From: Mycobacterium sp. AT1
Lineage (GTDB): Bacteria; Actinomycetota; Actinomycetes; Mycobacteriales; Mycobacteriaceae
Assembly: GCF_002043095.1 (NCBI RefSeq)
Contig: NZ_MVOC01000012.1
Span: 46,647-110,646 of the forward strand
DNA: 64,000 nt
Direction of reading: 5' to 3'
The notes beneath the pieces are model-generated. The model saw nothing but the letters and a program-made list of their open reading frames with translations. It was not told the origin of the DNA and ran no database searches. How positions within the stretch are numbered: position 1 is the stretch's first letter; every line of letters starts with the position of its first letter. Both the position numbers and the translations under genes were made by a program. Of the stretch, positions 59,533-64,000 are shown one piece after another.

Positions 59533-60939
59533 GTGGCAAAGGTCGGTTCCAAGGCGCGTTCGCAGCACCGCTGTTCGGAGTGTCAGCACGTCACTGCCAA
59601 GTGGGTTGGCCGGTGCCCTGACTGCGGCAGCTGGGGCACGGTCGACGAGATCGCCGTCCTCACCCCGATCTCGGGCGCTGCCACCAATCGCGCCGTCGCA
59701 CCAAGTTCGCCCGCCGTCCCGATCAGCTCGATCGATCCCGGCTCCACCAGGCACTTCCCGACCGGAGTCAGTGAGCTCGACAGGGTTCTGGGAGGCGGCC
59801 TCGTCCCCGGTTCGGTGACGCTGCTCGCCGGCGATCCCGGCGTCGGCAAGTCGACGCTGCTGCTCGAGGTGGTCCATCGCTGGGCCGAATCCGGTCGTCG
59901 AGCGCTGTACCTGTCGGGCGAGGAGTCGGCGGGCCAGATCCGGCTGCGCGCCGAACGCACCGGCTGCACGCACGACGAGGTGTTCCTCGCGGCCGAGTCG
60001 GACCTGCAGACCGCGCTCGGTCACATCGAGCAGGTGAAGCCGTCGCTCATCGTCGTCGACTCGGTCCAGACGATGTCGACCACCGAGGCCGACGGAGTCA
60101 CCGGCGGCGTCACCCAGATCAGGGCCGTCACCACGGCACTGACGATGGCCGCGAAGACCACCGGCGTCGCGATCATCCTCGTCGGCCACGTGACCAAGGA
60201 CGGCGCCATCGCGGGACCCCGTTCGCTGGAGCACCTGGTCGACGTCGTGATGCACTTCGAAGGCGACCGCTCGTCGGCGCTGCGCATGGTGCGCGGGGTG
60301 AAGAACCGCTTCGGCGCCGCTGACGAAGTCGGTTGTTTCCTGTTGCACGACAACGGGATCGAGGGTGTCGCCGATCCCTCCGGCTTGTTCCTGGACCAAC
60401 GCCCACAACCAGTGTCGGGCACCTCGGTGACTGTGACCCTCGACGGCAAGCGGCCTCTCATAGGCGAGGTTCAGGCGCTCATCGGCTCAGCGTCGGCGGG
60501 CAATCCGCGGCGTGCGGTCAGCGGCATCGACTCGGCCCGCGCGGCGATGATCACCGCCGTCCTAGAGAAGCGCGCGCACCTCAACGTCGGGCAGAACGAC
60601 ATCTACCTGTCGACGGTCGGCGGCATGCGCCTGACCGACCCGTCCTCCGACTTGGCGGTGGCGTTGGCGATCGCGTCGGCGTATGCCGACATTCCGATGC
60701 CGACGACAGTGGTCGCGATCGGCGAGGTCGGCCTCGCGGGCGACCTTCGCCGCGTGACGGGCATGGACCGCCGCCTGGCGGAGGCGGCCCGGCTGGGGTT
60801 CACGTGCGCCGTCATCCCGCCTGGAGTGAAGGACGTTCCCGCAGGGTTGACGGTGCAGTCCGCGGACAACATCTCGGGGGCCTTGCGGGTGCTCAGGAAC
60901 ATCTCCGACAATGTGAGGGACAATGGCGGCCGACGCTAG
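59533..60939 (+). CDS. radA: RadA, DNA repair ATPase
   Basis: A 468-residue RadA/Sms. N-terminal zinc ribbon [18 protein letters not shown]; RecA-like core with Walker [12 protein letters not shown] near 105 and the RadA-specific KNRFG motif near 260; C-terminal Lon-like domain. It drives branch migration in homologous recombination. GTG 59533 opens [17 protein letters not shown]. Corresponds to Rv3585; disA follows after 14 bp. Confidence 0.96.
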   Translation: MAKVGSKARSQHRCSECQHVTAKWVGRCPDCGSWGTVDEIAVLTPISGAATNRAVAPSSPAVPISSIDPGSTRHFPTGVSELDRVLGGGLVPGSVTLLAGDPGVGKSTLLLEVVHRWAESGRRALYLSGEESAGQIRLRAERTGCTHDEVFLAAESDLQTALGHIEQVKPSLIVVDSVQTMSTTEADGVTGGVTQIRAVTTALTMAAKTTGVAIILVGHVTKDGAIAGPRSLEHLVDVVMHFEGDRSSALRMVRGVKNRFGAADEVGCFLLHDNGIEGVADPSGLFLDQRPQPVSGTSVTVTLDGKRPLIGEVQALIGSASAGNPRRAVSGIDSARAAMITAVLEKRAHLNVGQNDIYLSTVGGMRLTDPSSDLAVALAIASAYADIPMPTTVVAIGEVGLAGDLRRVTGMDRRLAEAARLGFTCAVIPPGVKDVPAGLTVQSADNISGALRVLRNISDNVRDNGGRR

Positions 60940-60953
60940 GAGAGGTGATCGCC

Positions 60954-62066
60954 GTGAAGGCTGCCAGAAGCGGGCGCGGCAATGTCGTTCAGCTCGCTCG
61001 ACCGACACTGCGTGAGACCCTCGGTCAGCTCGCCCCGGGTACAGCGCTTCGCGACGGCCTCGAGCGCATCCTGCGTGGGCGTACCGGCGCCCTGATCGTG
61101 CTCGGGTTCGACGACGCCGTCGAGGCGATTTGTGACGGCGGCTTCGCTCTTGACATCGCCTACGCGCCGACGCGGCTTCGCGAGTTGTCCAAGATGGACG
61201 GCGCGGTCGTGCTGTCCAGCGACGGAACCCGCATCCTGCGGGCCAACGTACAGCTCGTCCCCGATCCCTCGATCCCGACCGACGAGTCGGGAACCCGGCA
61301 CCGGTCAGCCGAGCGCACCGCCGTACAAACGGGTTATCCCGTTGTCTCCGTTAGCCATTCGATGAGCATCGTCACCGTCTACGTCGCCGGCGAGCGACAC
61401 GTGGTGCCCGATTCCGCGACGATCCTGTCGCGGGCGAATCAGACGATCGCCACACTCGAGCGGTACAAGGCCCGGCTCGACGAGGTCAACCGACAGCTTT
61501 CGACCGCAGAGATCGAAGACTTCGTGACGCTGCGCGACGTCATGACCGTGGCGCAGCGCCTGGAGATGGTCCGCCGGATCAGCCTCGAGATCGACGCCGA
61601 CGTCGTCGAACTCGGCACCAACGGACGCCAGCTCAAGCTGCAGCTCGAAGAACTCGTCGGTGACAACGACACCGCCCGCGAACTAATTGCGCGCGACTAT
61701 CACGCCAACCCGGATCCGCCTTCGACCGCGCAGGTGCTCGCGACTCTGGACGAACTCGACACCCTCAGCGACAACGAACTCCTCGACTTCACCGCGCTGG
61801 CCAGGGTCTTCGGCTACCCGTCGACGCTGGAGGCGCAAGACTCCGCGATGAGCTCCCGTGGCTACCGCGCGATGGCAGGCATCCCGCGACTGCAGTTCGC
61901 CCACGTCGACCTGTTGGTCCGCTCCTTCGGGTCGCTGCAGGGCGTGCTGGCCGCTAGCGCCAACGACCTACAGTCGGTCGACGGCATCGGGTCGATGTGG
62001 GCCCGGCACATCCGCGAGGGACTCTCCCAGTTGGCGGAGTCCACGATCGCCGACCAGCTGGCCTGA
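60954..62066 (+). CDS. disA: DisA, c-di-AMP synthase and DNA integrity scanning protein
   Basis: A 370-residue diadenylate cyclase. The DAC domain has [12 protein letters not shown] near 80 and [11 protein letters not shown] near 118 (DGA and RHR motifs), a coiled linker follows, and a C-terminal HhH domain with [19 protein letters not shown]. It makes c-di-AMP. GTG 60954 with GGAGAGG upstream is chosen; GTG 60945 adds three residues. Corresponds to Rv3586. Confidence 0.96.
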   Translation: MKAARSGRGNVVQLARPTLRETLGQLAPGTALRDGLERILRGRTGALIVLGFDDAVEAICDGGFALDIAYAPTRLRELSKMDGAVVLSSDGTRILRANVQLVPDPSIPTDESGTRHRSAERTAVQTGYPVVSVSHSMSIVTVYVAGERHVVPDSATILSRANQTIATLERYKARLDEVNRQLSTAEIEDFVTLRDVMTVAQRLEMVRRISLEIDADVVELGTNGRQLKLQLEELVGDNDTARELIARDYHANPDPPSTAQVLATLDELDTLSDNELLDFTALARVFGYPSTLEAQDSAMSSRGYRAMAGIPRLQFAHVDLLVRSFGSLQGVLAASANDLQSVDGIGSMWARHIREGLSQLAESTIADQLA

Positions 62067-62072
62067 TCCTCG

Positions 62073-62705
62073 GTGCGCACCGTCCTCGTCGTGGTGCATC
62101 CTGAGGCGACTCATCACGTCGACGGGCTGGTCGGCGGGTGGTACGACTCCGACCTCACCGCCGTCGGCCGTCGCGAGGCCGAGTCGGCCGCCGTCGCCGT
62201 CCGCAACGCGATCCCCGGCGGTGCGCCGGTCGACGTCTTCTCCTCCGACCTGATCCGTTGTCAGCGGACCGCCGAGGCGATCGCGACGCCCCTGGGGGTG
62301 ACGCCGTCGTTCGACCGGCGCCTGCGCGAGAAGTCGTACGGGATCGCGGGGGGCCGACCGCAGAGCTGGCTCGAGAGTCGGTTCGTACCTCCGCCGCCGA
62401 GCGGAGAGCGGATGCTCCATGACGAGGGCGTCGACGGTGCGGAGACCAAGGCGGCCTTCGCCGAACGCGTCTACGCCGTCATGGACGACGTGCTGGCCCG
62501 GCCGGTCGAGTGGCAGGTGATCGTCACCCACGGATTTGCGCTGACCTACGTCGTCGCGGCTTGGATCGGCATGCCCGTCGACGCGCTCGGGTACGTGCAC
62601 TTCCGTGGCGGGCCGGGGAGCATCACCACCCTGCACCAGGACGACCACTTCCACAATCGATCGGTCATGACGCTGGCGAGTACCGATCATCTGCGGTCGA
62701 CTTAG
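62073..62705 (+). CDS. Histidine phosphatase superfamily protein with degenerate RHG motif
   Basis: A 210-residue phosphoglycerate mutase-like protein. The usual N-terminal RHG(E/Q) motif is VVVHPEATHH, so the arginine and glycine are replaced while His9 is kept. The remaining core fits the family: WYDSDLTAVGRREAESAA, SSDLIRCQRTAEAIA near 62 and VTHGFALTYVVA near 150 with the second histidine. GTG 62073 is 6 bp after disA, suggesting co-transcription. Activity is uncertain. Confidence 0.75.
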   Translation: MRTVLVVVHPEATHHVDGLVGGWYDSDLTAVGRREAESAAVAVRNAIPGGAPVDVFSSDLIRCQRTAEAIATPLGVTPSFDRRLREKSYGIAGGRPQSWLESRFVPPPPSGERMLHDEGVDGAETKAAFAERVYAVMDDVLARPVEWQVIVTHGFALTYVVAAWIGMPVDALGYVHFRGGPGSITTLHQDDHFHNRSVMTLASTDHLRST

Positions 62706-62823
62706 CATGTGGCACTGACACATTCGGGCTATGGCGGCGAAGTTGTGCACAGTTGGTCATCCATCCCCAGATTGGGGTCTACGGCCAAGAAATCGGTGGA
62801 CCCTTCGGTCGCCAAGAGTAAAT

Positions 62824-62839
62824 TCGAATGCATGTTCGA
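62824..62839. promoter_or_regulatory. LexA-type SOS box overlapping the DUF222 start codon
   Basis: TCGAAT GCAT GTTCGA matches the mycobacterial LexA box TCGAAC-N4-GTTCGA at 11 of 12 fixed bases. The GTTCGA half includes bases of the ATG start at 62832, so LexA binding would block initiation. Confidence 0.7.
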
Positions 62840-64000
62840 CTCGCTGGTTTCCGGTACGACTGGCACATCAGGTGCCAGTGCCGTGGACGCGTGGACCCGA
62901 GTTGAATCCGCCGCCTGCGCCCGCCGCGTCGCGGCGATGGTCACCATCCTCGACGCCGCACACGCCGCCTCCGGGTCAGCCAGCCGCGACCAATGGTGCG
63001 TCGACAACTGGGATGCGGTGGTCGCCCACATCGGCGCCACCCAGTCCCTCACCCCCGGAGCCGCCTCCACCATGCTGCTCGTCGGAGTCTCGCTGGAGGA
63101 ACGGTTCCCCAAGGTGGCCGCCGCATTCCTCGCTGGACTGATCACCTACCCACCGGTCAGGGCAATCACCCTGCGCGCAGCGCTGGTCACCGACCCCGAC
63201 GCCCTCCGCGCGCTCGACGCGGCGTTGGCCGGGGCGTTCGGATCGTGGGGACCGATGTCGGCCGACAAGCTGAGCAAGACCGTCGATGCACTCATCGCCG
63301 AAGTCGACCCACAAGCAGTGCGCCGCACCCAGACCAAGGCCCGCAGCCGGAGCATGGACATCACCGTCGACGACGGAAGCGGGCTTGCCGCCCTCTTCGG
63401 ATCCTTGTTCGCCACCGACGCCCGCGCCCTCGACGCCCGACTGGACGCGTTCGCCGAGACGGTGTGCCCCGCCGACCCTCGCACCAAGGACCAACGCCGG
63501 GCCGACGCCATGGGGGCGCTGGCCCACGGCAGCGACCGGCTGGCCTGCCAGTGCGAGTCCGCGGATTGCGCCGCCGCACAGAACCCGCCGTCCACCGGGG
63601 TGGTGGTCTACGTCATCGCGCACCAAGACACCGTCGAGGGTCGCGCCGCTCCCGCACCCGAGGCGCCGGTCCCACCCGAGACCGAGCCCAGCGTTCCCGA
63701 CAACGAGGGCCAGGGCGAGGACTCGGACGATGATGCCGCTGTGAACCAGTCCGACGAGCGCACCGCCCTCGACGGCGAATCCCCGGCCTCGTTCACCAAG
63801 CCGCTACCCGAGCTGACGCTCACCGAAGCCCTCACCCCCAACCCGGGTTACCTCGCCAGCCTGCGGCCCGCGGCACTGATGGGCGGTCAGTTCTTGCCCG
63901 GCGCGATCGCCTGCCGCGCCAGCCAAGGGGCCACCATCACCGCGATCATTCATCCCGGCCAAGCGCCACCCGAACCGCGCTACCGACCGTCGAAGAAGCT
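62832..64000 (+). CDS. DUF222/HNH endonuclease family protein of the 13E12 repeat group (3' end outside window)
   Basis: The reading frame is open from ATG 62832 to the window end (390 codons). The N-terminal DUF222 region includes ERFPKVAAAFLAGLITYPPVR and RRADAMGALAHGSDRLACQC; a Pro/Glu-rich linker follows. The last residues RYRPSKKL lead into where the HNH domain normally starts. The family is multi-copy in mycobacteria; several members are DNA-damage-induced. Function uncertain. Confidence 0.85.
   Translation, partial: MFDSLVSGTTGTSGASAVDAWTRVESAACARRVAAMVTILDAAHAASGSASRDQWCVDNWDAVVAHIGATQSLTPGAASTMLLVGVSLEERFPKVAAAFLAGLITYPPVRAITLRAALVTDPDALRALDAALAGAFGSWGPMSADKLSKTVDALIAEVDPQAVRRTQTKARSRSMDITVDDGSGLAALFGSLFATDARALDARLDAFAETVCPADPRTKDQRRADAMGALAHGSDRLACQCESADCAAAQNPPSTGVVVYVIAHQDTVEGRAAPAPEAPVPPETEPSVPDNEGQGEDSDDDAAVNQSDERTALDGESPASFTKPLPELTLTEALTPNPGYLASLRPAALMGGQFLPGAIACRASQGATITAIIHPGQAPPEPRYRPSKK

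Overview
The window is high-GC actinobacterial DNA, almost certainly from a fast-growing environmental mycobacterium (Mycolicibacterium type). Gene order follows the Mycobacterium tuberculosis Rv3547 to Rv3586 segment almost gene for gene. The GTG/TTG starts, tight GTGA/ATGA overlaps and mycobacterial families (Ddn-like F420 proteins, KstR/KstR2, CarD-LpqE-RadA-DisA, DUF222/13E12 HNH protein) agree. Gene names rest on recalled families and synteny; no database search was run.

Region 1 (about 590-18450) is the KstR2 regulon for the last two steroid rings (C and D). It holds two SDRs, echA20-ipdA-ipdB-ipdC, fadA6-kstR2, ipdF-fadE30, and fadD3-fadE31-fadE32-fadE33, followed by aspB. Three perfect KstR2 operators (AnCAAGnnCTTGnT) lie at 2299, 8587 and 13834. 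Two additions break this block. One is a frameshifted nuclease-like gene bracketed by two inverted 51-bp palindromic elements (5808-6820). The other is a two-component system with a polytopic membrane protein (8604-11808).

Region 2 (19617-30769) sits where M. tuberculosis has nat. It carries a 3-hydroxybutyrate dehydrogenase/permease pair with a divergent LysR gene, two alpha/beta hydrolases, and a six-gene minus-strand operon (APC permease, ROK regulator, NagB-like isomerase, PfkB kinase, mutarotase, AraD-like epimerase). That operon looks like an uncharacterised sugar or amino-sugar pathway. A cluster of DnaA-box-like sequences follows at 30885-30916.

Region 3 (31035-40231) is the KstR regulon for rings A and B: hsaA-hsaD-hsaC-hsaB, divergent kshB, a secreted protein, an exported MsrA, fadE34 and kstR. 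KstR operators lie at 34614, 34682 and 39378.

Region 4 (40235-55213) is mixed: trehalose-phosphatase, APH-like kinase, LacI regulator, a secreted YncE-like beta-propeller protein, rhodanese, BluB-like nitroreductase, PxpA, MBL-fold hydrolase, ArsB-like transporter, MFS transporter, and a TetR gene divergent from a DUF7064-like protein plus a rifampin-phosphotransferase-like dikinase.

Region 5 (55210-62066) is the conserved housekeeping block rlmB-cysS-ispF-carD / lpqE-radA-disA, but ispD, normally between carD and ispF, is missing. The window ends with a histidine phosphatase lacking the RHG motif and a truncated DUF222/HNH gene whose start codon overlaps a LexA-type SOS box.
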